64,000 nucleotides of DNA from Dehalococcoidia bacterium (GTDB lineage: Bacteria; Chloroflexota; Dehalococcoidia; Dehalococcoidales; Fen-1064): assembly GCA_011170375.1 (NCBI GenBank), contig DUEV01000002.1, positions 124,001 through 188,000 of the forward strand, written 5' to 3'. Below are positions 10,127-17,526 of the stretch, piece after piece. Every line of letters begins with the position of its first letter. Position 1 is the first letter of the stretch. A program made the position numbers and the translations under genes. Under the pieces are notes generated by a model that made no database searches, was not told where the DNA came from, and saw nothing but the letters and a program-made list of their open reading frames with translations.

Positions 10127-10537
10127 GTGGACAAAAAAGAGATATGGGAGTTCATAAACGCGAATAGGACCAGTCATTTGGCGACAGTAGAAGAGGGTGC
10201 ACCACGAGTTCGGGCCATGGGGATAATAAAGGCCGACGAGGATGGCATCTTATTCCAGACATGGAGAGACAAGGACGTAGGTAAACAATTGGAACAAAAC
10301 CCGGACGTGGAGTTCTGTTTCAATAATTATGAGCAGCGTATCCAAGTTAGAGTCAGGGGTAAGGTGGAGCCAGTCGAAGACACCGCTATGAAGGAGAAAT
10401 TTCTGGAACAGCGACCAAACTTCCAGAAATTGGTGGAGGAAGGTTATGAACTGGTCCTTTACAGGCTAAAGAACGGCCTTGCTCACGTATGGACTTTTGA
10501 CAAGAACTTTGAACCGAAAAGTTTCGTCAGCTTATAA
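10127..10537 (+). CDS. Pyridoxamine 5'-phosphate oxidase (PPOX) family protein
   Basis: A 136-residue split-barrel flavin- or F420-binding family protein. The N-terminal pattern W-E-F-I-N-A-N-R-T-S-H-L-A-T-V, then R-V-R-A-M-G, then D-G-I-L-F-Q-T and the D-V-G-K-Q-L-E-Q-N-P segment are typical of small general-stress-type PPOX proteins. The start is GTG 10127, six bases after AAAAGGAG; an ATG two bases earlier is out of frame. No exact substrate can be given; members bind FMN or F420 and often reduce small molecules or heme. A good intrinsic terminator follows 27 bases after the stop, so this ends the transcript from the esterase/MaoC/Fpg block. Confidence 0.85.
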   Translation: MDKKEIWEFINANRTSHLATVEEGAPRVRAMGIIKADEDGILFQTWRDKDVGKQLEQNPDVEFCFNNYEQRIQVRVRGKVEPVEDTAMKEKFLEQRPNFQKLVEEGYELVLYRLKNGLAHVWTFDKNFEPKSFVSL

Positions 10538-10563
10538 ACCGGAATTCAGGCCCGACAATATCG

Positions 10564-10590
10564 AGGGGAGTATTTTACTCCCCTTTTATG
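10564..10590 (+). terminator. Rho-independent terminator after PPOX gene
   Basis: Nine-base arms AGGGGAGTA and TACTCCCCT around a TTT loop, running into a short T tract (10584-10587). It lies just after the PPOX stop codon and separates the upstream operon from the repeat-rich region that follows. Confidence 0.8.
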
Positions 10591-10634
10591 TGACAAAATA
10601 CTGAAAAATCAAATACGCTTTACGTCCATGCAAA

Positions 10635-10745
10635 CATCCCGATGTTTACTCAATAGCTCCGCTCTCCCTTTGACTTCGCACGTTCACCCTATTGACAACA
10701 ACTCTCCAAGACATTACAATCAACTACCCCTTACAATACTGATGC
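10635..10745 (+). promoter_or_regulatory. Dispersed repeat copy A: dyad plus strong sigma70-type promoter
   Basis: Begins with the dyad AAACATC-CC-GATGTTT (10634-10648 region) and continues to a promoter with TTGACA at 10692-10697, a 17-base spacer and TACAAT at 10715-10720. A second TACAAT sits at 10732-10737. The block from TTCACCCTATTGACAAC through the -10 and on to the second box is clearly related to copies at 13444 and 62940, including spacer and flanks, so it is a repeated module and not just a chance promoter. The predicted start of transcription is near 10727. Only the first box is at correct spacing for use as -10. Confidence 0.7.
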
Positions 10746-10858
10746 GTACGCCAAACCCGACCTCTAGACCAGCGATATTCTGGTTGATGGGCGGGAGAGG
10801 AAGGTAGAAGAGGCACTGGAATCGCTACTATGAGGCAGCCAGTGCCTTATCTTTTAGA
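10727..10858 (+). ncRNA. Candidate structured leader RNA / attenuator, copy A
   Basis: About 130 bases between the promoter at 10692-10720 and the lipoprotein gene. It holds an internal hairpin (ACCAG-CGATATT-CTGGT, about 10768-10784) flanked by C-rich and G-rich arms that can pair (CCCGACC with GGGCGGG, one mismatch). It ends in AGGCACTGG (10811-10819) pairing with CCAGTGCCT (10839-10847), followed by TATCTTTT, a terminator-like end. Copy B at 13479 has the same order, a related purine-rich linker (GGTAGAAGAGG versus GAAGAGGTAAGAG), the same A-A-T-C-G after the first terminator arm, and compensating base changes in the terminator stem (CACTGG/CCAGTG versus CACCAG/CTGGTG). Covariation suggests a real RNA. 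It could be a riboswitch-like attenuator of the next gene or a free small RNA. Confidence 0.45.
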
Positions 10859-10883
10859 AATAGAAGAGTGGGGTAATCAAGAA

Positions 10884-12200
10884 ATGAAGAGGAAATTGCT
10901 ATGGCTGTTTCTTAGTTGTCTTGTGGTTCTAACTCTAGTAGCGTGGTCTTGCGGTGGGACAACGTCTGTGAATGGGGAAGAGGAAGAAGAGGAGGAAGAA
11001 CTGAAACCGTCGGAGGTTGGTGAGTGCACTTTTGAAATAGATGTTGTAGGCCAGGGTAATACCAATCCCAGTCTAGGTAGTCATACATATGTCGGAGGTC
11101 ATGAGTTAACCATCACAGCAGAACCTGAACAGGGTTATCATTTCGTCGGTTGGGGTGGTGATATCCAGAGTACCTCGGATATTGTTCTTATTATCGTCGA
11201 CAGGGACATAAGTGTGACCGCGTATTTCGAGCTAGAAGAACCCGATCTTGTAACACTTGTGATCAACATTATTGGGCCTGGAACTACTGAACCTGAACCA
11301 GATGCATACACCTATGACAAAAACGCAAGCGTAACCATCACTGCAAAACCTGATACCTATGCTCACTTTATGGGATGGAGCGGAAATATTTCAGGTACCT
11401 CTCTCGAAATAACCATCACGATGGACAGTGATAAGGCTATTACAGCTAACTTCGAACGAGACCAGGTAACACTCGACTTAGCCATGACAGGAGAGGGAGG
11501 AGGGATCATTCCCACTGTGGGAGTGTATACCTATGATAAGGGAACTCTGGTGACTGTTGAAGTGGATTACGTCGATGAGGATACTGCATATTTCGATGGC
11601 TGGTATAACCTGCAAGGAGCTCAGGTGAGTGATGAGTACAACTATAGCTTCGATATCAAGAATGACACTTATCTTGAGGCTCGTTTCGTACGGCTGTTTT
11701 ATTTCAGCTATAGCTGGCAAGGTCCAGGGAGTGTGGAAAGTAGCCAATCTGCAGGTATCTATGGTGAGGGCACCGAGATAACTGCAACGAGTTATCCCGA
11801 TTCAGGAGCATGTTTTGTTGGTTGGTTTTACAATAATGGATATCTAGTAAGTCAGCAGAATCCATATCAGGTTATCATGAGTGGTGATATTCAACTCGAG
11901 GCTCGTTTCGCTACAGCAATATCACTCGTGATTAACGTTGATGGACCAGGTAGCAGCAATCCTACTGAAGGCATACATTGGTATTGCCAAGGAAGTCAGG
12001 AATCAATCACTGTCACGCCTGATCCGGGTGCTCATCTCGTAAGTTGGACCGTGGATAGTTATACAATTTTCTCCTCGGATTGGTCCGTTCATTTAGACTT
12101 CGGGTCACATATATTTCGGGTCTATAATAGTGCTGGCATCCTAATGGCTATATTTACTTCTAACGAAGACGTGCATGTTAATATTGTGTTTGATTCATAA
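10884..12200 (+). CDS. Secreted lipoprotein with five InlB-type B repeats
   Basis: 438 residues from the ATG at 10884. An ATG at 10830 lies inside the upstream terminator hairpin and would place 18 residues before the signal sequence, so I reject it. Residues 1-23 are a lipoprotein leader, M-K-R-K-L-L-W then a hydrophobic core ending L-V-A-W-S-C, with Cys23 as lipid site; Trp at -2 is unusual. A linker with eight consecutive glutamates follows, then about five repeats of 65-75 residues. Each has G-x-G near the start, a Y or H-T-Y turn, an I-T-A-x-P-x-x-G/Y segment, F-x-G-W and a closing A-x-F. This is the Listeria-Bacteroides/InlB B-repeat type found on cell-surface proteins. Probably a surface-exposed adhesin-like or spacer protein. 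The leader matches that of the binding protein at 35092. Confidence 0.85.
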   Translation: MKRKLLWLFLSCLVVLTLVAWSCGGTTSVNGEEEEEEEELKPSEVGECTFEIDVVGQGNTNPSLGSHTYVGGHELTITAEPEQGYHFVGWGGDIQSTSDIVLIIVDRDISVTAYFELEEPDLVTLVINIIGPGTTEPEPDAYTYDKNASVTITAKPDTYAHFMGWSGNISGTSLEITITMDSDKAITANFERDQVTLDLAMTGEGGGIIPTVGVYTYDKGTLVTVEVDYVDEDTAYFDGWYNLQGAQVSDEYNYSFDIKNDTYLEARFVRLFYFSYSWQGPGSVESSQSAGIYGEGTEITATSYPDSGACFVGWFYNNGYLVSQQNPYQVIMSGDIQLEARFATAISLVINVDGPGSSNPTEGIHWYCQGSQESITVTPDPGAHLVSWTVDSYTIFSSDWSVHLDFGSHIFRVYNSAGILMAIFTSNEDVHVNIVFDS

Positions 12201-12345
12201 TAGGATAATCAAACATCTGAATACGTATGCGGTAAAATTCTATTTGTAGATTTAGTCGCCCACGTTTGCGGTGGTATTGTTTGTGAACGATGGACGCACT
12301 TCACCCGACCACTGCACAAGGGAATCATTGATGGAGGTGATTGAA

Positions 12346-12519
12346 ATGGCAGAGACATTGGTGATATGCACACATTGTAAGGCTATGTTTCCTTCTCCAA
12401 TAGTGTTTGGAGATAGAAAATCCTTTCAAACCTCTACTCTAAAAGGAAATACAGTAACATGCCCAGAATGTGGTACTATCGTGCCCTGCAATAAGGAGAA
12501 CATGATATTCAAGGAGTGA
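12346..12519 (+). CDS. Small zinc-ribbon protein
   Basis: 57 residues from ATG 12346, preceded by GGAGGTG at proper distance; longer starts at 12271 or 12331 lack such a site. Two C-x2-C pairs, C-T-H-C near the start and C-P-E-C about 25 residues on, form a likely four-cysteine zinc ribbon, with a further C-N-K-E near the end. No known family is recognised. It lies between two secreted-protein genes and may be a regulator or metal-binding protein. Confidence 0.6.
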   Translation: MAETLVICTHCKAMFPSPIVFGDRKSFQTSTLKGNTVTCPECGTIVPCNKENMIFKE

Positions 12520-12577
12520 CACCCACTAATATGAGGGATAGAATGAGTGTACGATAGTATATAAGAGGAAATAGCAG

Positions 12578-13378
12578 ATGAAGGCCAAAACACTCACAAT
12601 AGTAGTGGTTCTGGCTATACTGGCCTGTTCTATTACAACGTGTACACCCAACGACAGCTACTTGGTACAGGTAATGAAGCTGGCGCCTGAAGATACCAAC
12701 GTGGTTTTGTGTATAGACGCCGAAGCAATAGCGGAAGATCCCGATTTCGGTTATATATATGACGCCACTGTTAGCAGCTTGGGTCACGAGACGGCCAATA
12801 TAGACCGTTCGGCCATCTCCACTCTCGCCAGTATTTCCACTGATTCGTATTACGTACTTGTATTTGTAGGGGACTTTGGCCTCAAAGATGTCCGCGGTAC
12901 CCTGATTGAGGAAGACTATGTGGAAGGCGAATACCTGGGGGTAGAAATCTGGACGGGTGACTTTGAACACACTGTAGCCTTTATAGATAACATGATTGTC
13001 TCTAGCTATACGACAGACTCAGTTAAGGCCTGCATCCGCATCCATAAGAACGAGGAGCCCTCAATGTATGACAATGAAGACATGAAATCCGTGGTGGACA
13101 AACTGCCCGCCAGCGTCGTCAGCGTGGTATTCGGGCCAGACTATATGTCTGATATTGAAATTTTAGCTGGTGGAATATGCGTGCAAAACCAGAATCGTGA
13201 AGATGAAGTCCTGGATTATACAGGCTGGTACAGATTTGATAGTGAGGTAAGTGCCGAAGACGCCATGGAAGACTTCGAAGATTATATGAGAATCGAATTA
13301 GATGCCATAAGTATTAACGCTCATTTGAGTGGTCAATTTATAGAAATAGCCGCCGAGGTGGAGTTACCTGAATATTGA
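12578..13378 (+). CDS. Uncharacterised lipoprotein
   Basis: 266 residues with a short N-terminal hydrophobic leader (M-K-A-K-T-L-T-I-V-V-V-L) and two possible lipobox cysteines (I-L-A-C and I-T-T-C). Export and lipid anchoring are therefore likely, although the exact cysteine is uncertain. AAGAGGAAATAG stands before ATG. The mature part is acidic (many D/E) with alternating V/I/F strands and no catalytic motif I recognise. The passage V-V-L-C-I-D-A-E-A-I then D-Y-V-E-G-E-Y-L-G-V-E-I-W recalls domains found in secreted proteins of unknown function. It sits among other small accessory genes and is followed by repeat copy B. Confidence 0.65.
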   Translation: MKAKTLTIVVVLAILACSITTCTPNDSYLVQVMKLAPEDTNVVLCIDAEAIAEDPDFGYIYDATVSSLGHETANIDRSAISTLASISTDSYYVLVFVGDFGLKDVRGTLIEEDYVEGEYLGVEIWTGDFEHTVAFIDNMIVSSYTTDSVKACIRIHKNEEPSMYDNEDMKSVVDKLPASVVSVVFGPDYMSDIEILAGGICVQNQNREDEVLDYTGWYRFDSEVSAEDAMEDFEDYMRIELDAISINAHLSGQFIEIAAEVELPEY

Positions 13379-13395
13379 TAGATTATGACTAGCAT

Positions 13396-13505
13396 ATCTT
13401 CAACGGTCTACTAGTCTTCTTCTTTGACTTCCCATGTTATGTATTGACAACACCCTACCAAGGGACTAAAATCGACTCCCCAGTACAATATTCATACGTA
13501 TACCA
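13396..13505 (+). promoter_or_regulatory. Dispersed repeat copy B with sigma70-type promoter
   Basis: Second copy of the repeat module: TTGACA at 13444-13449, 17-base spacer, TAAAAT at 13467-13472, then a further TACAAT at 13484-13489. The stretch CTTTGACTTCCCATGTTATGTATTGACAA aligns with CTTTGACTTCGCACGTT...ATTGACAA of copy A (shown in part). The left end (13396-13421, TCTTCAACGGTCTACTAGTC) recurs at 14124-14150. Predicted transcription start is near 13479, feeding the leader RNA and the SRPBCC gene. Confidence 0.65.
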
Positions 13506-13616
13506 CTAATACCCAACCATATTCGACCTCTTGTGAAATAAGTCGGGAGGTGGGTAGTGGAAGAGGTAAGAGCACCAGAATCGTCAGAACGAATGGTGGT
13601 GACTGGTGCTTTTTAA
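13479..13616 (+). ncRNA. Candidate structured leader RNA / attenuator, copy B
   Basis: Homologous to the leader at 10727. CCACTAATACCC (about 13504-13515) can pair with GGGTAGTGG (about 13552-13560) around an inner ACCTC/GAGGT stem. An alternative pairing CGAC/GTCG competes with the inner stem, the kind of switch used in attenuation. The end is a clear intrinsic terminator: AGCACCAG (13571-13578), a loop holding its own TCGT-CAGA-ACGA hairpin, CTGGTGCT (13603-13610), then TTTTT. The next gene starts 25 bases later behind its own AAAGGAG, so readthrough would control it. No known riboswitch class is recognised by eye. Confidence 0.5.
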
Positions 13617-13640
13617 CAATTGATTGAAAAGGAGCGATAA

Positions 13641-14087
13641 ATGAGAATAGAGAATTCTATAGAGATTGCCGCAACAGCGGAAAAATTTTGGCATTTTTTG
13701 ATCGAGCCTGAGAGGGTCTTAAGGTGGTCTCCTTTCAGCAAGTATGAGTATACAAGTGAGCAACGTAGCGGAGTGGGCACGACAATACACGTTGAAGAGA
13801 AAGTCCCCCTTCTAATACCATCGCTAGAGGTCGACTTTACAGTTACAGAATGGATTGAGAACGAGAAAATTGTTGCTGAGATGCAATCTGGTCCTGGATT
13901 CCTTAAGGAAGTCGAAGAAAAATGGTTGATAGAAGCTATTCCATCTGGGAGTCGAGTTACCTATATAGAAAACGCCGAATTTTCTCGTAGTATCATTGGT
14001 AAGCTTTTCGGATTTTTTACCCAGCTTACTGCTGATAAGAATACAAGAAAGATGTTATTAAAGTTGAAAGGGCAGGTAGAGGCATGA
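13641..14087 (+). CDS. SRPBCC/polyketide-cyclase-like protein
   Basis: 148 residues with the START/SRPBCC layout. A first strand M-R-I-E-N-S-I-E-I-A-A is followed by helix A-T-A-E-K-F-W-H-F-L-I-E-P-E-R-V-L-R-W-S-P-F, then alternating strands with T-V-T-E-W and E-E-K-W-L-I-E-A, and a long C-terminal helix. Members bind a small hydrophobic ligand in the helix-grip cavity; no catalytic residue can be assigned. AAAAGGAG lies 9 bases before ATG. It stands alone under the promoter and terminator-containing leader described above. A-T richer than the neighbouring metabolic genes, perhaps acquired. Confidence 0.75.
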   Translation: MRIENSIEIAATAEKFWHFLIEPERVLRWSPFSKYEYTSEQRSGVGTTIHVEEKVPLLIPSLEVDFTVTEWIENEKIVAEMQSGPGFLKEVEEKWLIEAIPSGSRVTYIENAEFSRSIIGKLFGFFTQLTADKNTRKMLLKLKGQVEA

Positions 14088-14308
14088 AGGATATGATGTC
14101 TATAGTATATTTAACGCCAGCAGGTCTTCAATGGTCTGCTAGCCTTCTTTGTAATTAGGCATTAATTACAGTTTTTTTATCCCTAATAATCGTTTGGCTA
14201 ATTCCCACTTAGGGCGTATAGTCCAGTCAACTCTTACCCCTGGGGGGCGAGTATGGATATTGAATCTATTCGATAGTAGAAATACATAGCATTCTGGAGG
14301 GCTACAAG

Positions 14309-14791
14309 TTAATCTGTCTCCAACTGTATGCCTTCAAAATGAATCTGCCCTGTATAATCATTATCCTCATCACTGTAAAGGTCAACATCCCCTGTAAATG
14401 CACTACCTAAACTAGTCTTAAAGAACTCACCTGTGTAATAAATCCAATCACCATCCTCTTGACCATTATATGTCCTAATTTCTTCTGCCCACCAGTTGCT
14501 TTGGTTAGCATAGAAATAGATATTTAATCGCATTTCCACTCCGTTTTCCTGCCATTCGGCTTCCAGTGTAAAATCGTCAGTCCCTGGGTCAGAGTGGAGG
14601 TCAACGTCTTCAACATCAGCATAGAAGCATTCCCCATCAGCTATTATGTAGAAGTCATCAGCTTTAAGTGAAATCTGGCCTGTCTCCCAGCTAATACTGT
14701 TCTTATTGTCACCGCCGCTGTCACAATTCGCTGACAGAACAGTGACAAGCATTAGAATAACTACCAGACAGATTACTACTATTCTTTTCAT
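14309..14791 (-). CDS. Small lipoprotein, unknown function
   Basis: 160 residues from ATG 14791 (AAAGGA nine bases upstream); a GTG two codons earlier is too close to that site. M-K-R-I-V-V-I-C-L-V-V-I-L-M-L-V-T-V-L-S-A-N-C is a leader with lipobox S-A-N-C, so it should be anchored outside the membrane. The mature chain is rich in D, E, Y and W, with two similar motifs (D-V-D-L-H-S-D-P-G-T-D-D-F-T and D-V-D-L-Y-S-D-E-D-N-D-Y-T-G). This suggests a duplicated beta structure, perhaps calcium-binding. No family recognised. A repeat dyad lies 70 bases upstream. Confidence 0.65.
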   Translation of the reverse strand: MKRIVVICLVVILMLVTVLSANCDSGGDNKNSISWETGQISLKADDFYIIADGECFYADVEDVDLHSDPGTDDFTLEAEWQENGVEMRLNIYFYANQSNWWAEEIRTYNGQEDGDWIYYTGEFFKTSLGSAFTGDVDLYSDEDNDYTGQIHFEGIQLETD

Positions 14792-14860
14792 TCTCACCCA
14801 TCCTTTCGTTTATACGTTATAAACGAATTATAACAGAAACACAGAATACGCTTACGTCGA

Positions 14861-14880
14861 CATCCCGATGTTTGTTTAAT
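14861..14880. repeat. Repeat dyad copy D (CATCCCGATGTTTGTTT)
   Basis: CATCCCGATGTTTG followed by TTTAATGGTGAGT, matching the left end of repeat copies A (10635) and C (62890) and the copy at 63707. It is upstream of the lipoprotein gene read leftward. No promoter half follows here, so this is a partial copy. Confidence 0.6.
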
Positions 14881-14942
14881 GGTGAGTAGCCACTGAATGA
14901 CTAATCCCTAGCGGCTATATCTGTGATTAATAAAGTTAATGA

Positions 14943-16319
14943 TTAAACCTTTGATACAGTTGAAGGTACACCGGGCAAAGGCACGTTTTGCCTGGTCAGA
15001 CTATCCTGCAAGGCCCTGATATCCACATCCCTCACATTCACATCGTTCTTGACGGCGAGTGCCGCCGCCGTACCGGCGGCCTGCCCCATGGCAATGCAAT
15101 GGGGTATAAGGTTGACCATGTTGTTAGCCGCCATGTCCGACGAGAAGCTTCGGCCAGCCACGAGCAGACCATCCACCTTAACTGGCACCAAGCAACGGTA
15201 AGGAATTTGAACGTGAGCAGTATCTCCCAAGGCATCGAAACGTGGAATCACGGCTATGGCGTCATCATATTCTTTACCGGCCTGTAAATCCTCCCTGGTT
15301 ACTACGCACTCTCCGACTAACCGCCGTCCACCACGTGTTCCGGTCTGGGAAGCCGTATCAATAATAAAGCTATTTTCAAAAGTGGGGATATTCTTCTTCA
15401 TGAAGTCGTGGCCCCGCAGCATCATCTTACGCATCTCGACCTCCAGTGTAGTGAGGTCTTCCACATTCATGCAGTTCAGGTCGGGTATCCAGTTGTTTAC
15501 CCACAGGACATCATTACGGGGTGACGGGAGGGGCACGAGACGGGTACCGGCAACCTTAGCAAGCTCTGCCATCAGTTCCTGATACCGCTCTTGCTCTCTT
15601 TCCCTGAAATCACAGAGCTTCTGGTAATCACAGTTACCCAATCGGAATACTAAAGCCAGCATTGAGCTTCTTATCTTAGGGTCGAGCGTGCCATCGAACT
15701 CTGCTCCGGCCAATGGCAACAGGTCGCCATCCCCGGTACCGTCGATTACGACCTTGCCCAGTATCGCCTGTCTTCCCGACTTGCTCTCAAAGATGACACC
15801 CCGAACCTTATTTTTATCAACAATGACCTGTGCACCCCAGGAATGTAGAAATAGCTTTACCTCCGATTCTTCCACCATGTTATTCAGGACGCATTTCAAC
15901 AGCTCGGGGTCTACCCACGCCGTTTGTTTTATCCGGCCCCTGACCGTGTTGCCCATAAAGCGCCGCCAGTATGAAACCAGCTTTTCATCACTCGAGCCGA
16001 TTTCGTCTCTCTTTGGGTGGAGACACCCGCCTATCTCATCCAACCTATCAAGCCATTCCTGCGTAAGACCGATTATTTGCTGCTCTTCAGTGCCGTCACT
16101 CATGTGCGGGATCTGTATCACGATACCGCCGGTCGCCATGCCTCCAAGGTGCCCGTACCTCTCCACAAGCACTGTTCTGGCACCACTCCGTGCCGCCGCT
16201 ATCGCCGCCGAATGACCCCCGGGACCACCACCCACCACCACAACATCGGCCTCACGGCATACTTTTACTTCTCTGGCAGCTTCCTGAATCGTCTTGGTAG
16301 TTGATGTTTTCTCTTCCAT
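14943..16319 (-). CDS. FAD-dependent oxidoreductase (FAD_oxidored family)
   Basis: 458 residues. The Rossmann dinucleotide motif V-V-V-G-G-G-P-G-G-H-S-A-A-I-A-A-A-R-S-G lies near residue 25. It is followed by V-L-V-E-R-Y-G-H-L-G-G-M-A-T-G-G, a hallmark of the FAD_oxidored group, and a late G-L-L-V-A-G-R-S-F-S-S-D and G-Q-A-A-G-T-A-A-A segment that closes the FAD site. Relatives are flavoproteins of uncertain substrate, some annotated as fumarate-reductase-like or tricarballylate-type oxidases. AAGGAA lies before ATG. It is divergent from a WYL regulator 220 bases away and could be its target. Cytoplasmic; no transmembrane segment. Confidence 0.85.
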   Translation of the reverse strand: MEEKTSTTKTIQEAAREVKVCREADVVVVGGGPGGHSAAIAAARSGARTVLVERYGHLGGMATGGIVIQIPHMSDGTEEQQIIGLTQEWLDRLDEIGGCLHPKRDEIGSSDEKLVSYWRRFMGNTVRGRIKQTAWVDPELLKCVLNNMVEESEVKLFLHSWGAQVIVDKNKVRGVIFESKSGRQAILGKVVIDGTGDGDLLPLAGAEFDGTLDPKIRSSMLALVFRLGNCDYQKLCDFREREQERYQELMAELAKVAGTRLVPLPSPRNDVLWVNNWIPDLNCMNVEDLTTLEVEMRKMMLRGHDFMKKNIPTFENSFIIDTASQTGTRGGRRLVGECVVTREDLQAGKEYDDAIAVIPRFDALGDTAHVQIPYRCLVPVKVDGLLVAGRSFSSDMAANNMVNLIPHCIAMGQAAGTAAALAVKNDVNVRDVDIRALQDSLTRQNVPLPGVPSTVSKV

Positions 16320-16514
16320 AGCTATTTCCTTCTTCAGTGATATCCTTTTATGTCTATTCGTAGTTATTGATTATATCGCATTATTACAAAGCACGCTAAT
16401 TATGCCAGTCAATCCTGTGGTTCTCCAAAGGCAATAGTATACCAGCAATATGTTGAGATTGATATTTTGTTATCACACTTTTTAATATGACAAACCGATG
16501 TCTTATTTATGATG

Positions 16515-16520
16515 TATAAT
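16515..16520 (+). promoter_or_regulatory. Likely -10 box of WYL regulator gene
   Basis: A perfect TATAAT lies 19 bases before the GTG start chosen for the WYL gene. No good -35 is found at standard spacing, which would fit a promoter that needs an activator. The transcript would have a very short leader with just the GGGAGGTGGGG ribosome site. Confidence 0.35.
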
Positions 16521-16539
16521 CTTGGGAGGTGGGGCCAAA

Positions 16540-17451
16540 GTGAAAATAAATCGACTCCTGGAAATAGTTTTAATATTACTGAACAAAGAAACTACTACGG
16601 CGAAGGAACTGGCTGACAGGTTCGGTGTCTCGACAAGAACAATATATCGGGACATAGATGTACTTTCTACTGCCGGTATCCCGGTATACATGAACAAGGG
16701 AAGCGGTGGTGGTATCTGTCTTCTGGAAAACTATGCTCTCAACAGGGCTCTGATAACCGAACACGAGCGAGATAATATTCTTCTGGCCCTTCGAACCTTG
16801 CAGGCTACGAAATATCCTGAGGTTGAGGCGATTCTTGGCAAAATCGGAGCGCTATTTAAGAATACTACCCCTTCTAATTGGGTTCGTATCGAGCTTTCAC
16901 CTCTGGGTAGTGGCCCTAATGCAGAGAATAAAATCGTGGACATCAAGAAAGCGATCCTTGAATGCAAGGTAATTGACTTCGACTATATAGATGCTAATGG
17001 AATCAGAAGCCACCGGAATATAGAACCAATGCAGCTCCTGTTTAAGAACCAGGCGTGGTACCTGAATGGATATTGCCGAACGAGGTATGATACTCGTGCT
17101 TTCCGTATTTCGAGTATAAAAAACCTGGTAACTACAGATGAAGTATTTATACGAAGACCGTTGGAAGACGTAAAGGAGGAAGAACCTGCGGCGGTATCCA
17201 AAAAATACATTACCCTGAAACTAAGGTTTCAACCCGAGGATTTATACCGGGTCTACGACGACTACGAAGAGGAGAGTATTATTCGCAACGCAGACGGAAC
17301 CTATGATGTTACGGTCACTCTTCCGGAAGACGAGTGGGTGTACGGCTATATCATGTCCTTTGGCTGCTATGTAGAGGTGCTTGAACCGCAATACATCCGG
17401 GAGATTGTCCAAGAGAGAATGAAAAAAGCGCTGGAACTTTATCAAAAATGA
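16540..17451 (+). CDS. WYL-domain transcriptional regulator (DeoR/YafY type)
   Basis: 303 residues from GTG 16540, preceded by GGGAGGTGG; a TTG at 16522 would add six residues made of the ribosome site itself. The N-terminal winged HTH has T-T-A-K-E-L-A-D-R-F-G-V-S-T-R-T-I-Y-R-D-I-D (residues about 18-39). The WYL domain follows, with Q-A-W-Y-L-N-G-Y-C near residue 175, and a C-terminal WCX-like extension. WYL proteins sense ligands such as nucleic acids or small molecules and control nearby genes. Partners here would be the divergent FAD oxidoreductase and the GyrI-like gene downstream. Confidence 0.9.
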   Translation: MKINRLLEIVLILLNKETTTAKELADRFGVSTRTIYRDIDVLSTAGIPVYMNKGSGGGICLLENYALNRALITEHERDNILLALRTLQATKYPEVEAILGKIGALFKNTTPSNWVRIELSPLGSGPNAENKIVDIKKAILECKVIDFDYIDANGIRSHRNIEPMQLLFKNQAWYLNGYCRTRYDTRAFRISSIKNLVTTDEVFIRRPLEDVKEEEPAAVSKKYITLKLRFQPEDLYRVYDDYEEESIIRNADGTYDVTVTLPEDEWVYGYIMSFGCYVEVLEPQYIREIVQERMKKALELYQK

Positions 17452-17454
17452 TTT

Positions 17455-17482
17455 TTAACCTGACATTTGTATGTCAGGTTAA
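17455..17482. promoter_or_regulatory. Perfect 12-bp palindrome between WYL and GyrI-like genes
   Basis: TTAACCTGACAT and ATGTCAGGTTAA around a TTGT loop. It lies just after the WYL stop and 45 bases before the next start. There is no T tract after the hairpin in either direction, so it is not a standard terminator. It may be an operator for the WYL protein or an RNA stem that tunes expression of the second gene. Confidence 0.5.
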
Positions 17483-17526
17483 TTACTCTAAGATAGAGTC
17501 AAATAGTAAAAGGAGAAGCCGAAATA

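Noticed and set aside
10830-10883. Upstream ATG extending the InlB-repeat lipoprotein by 18 residues
   Set aside because: The ATG lies inside the terminator-type hairpin and would put extra residues before a complete lipoprotein leader.
17455-17482. Palindrome as Rho-independent terminator
   Set aside because: No T tract follows the stem on either strand; an operator or RNA stem fits better.
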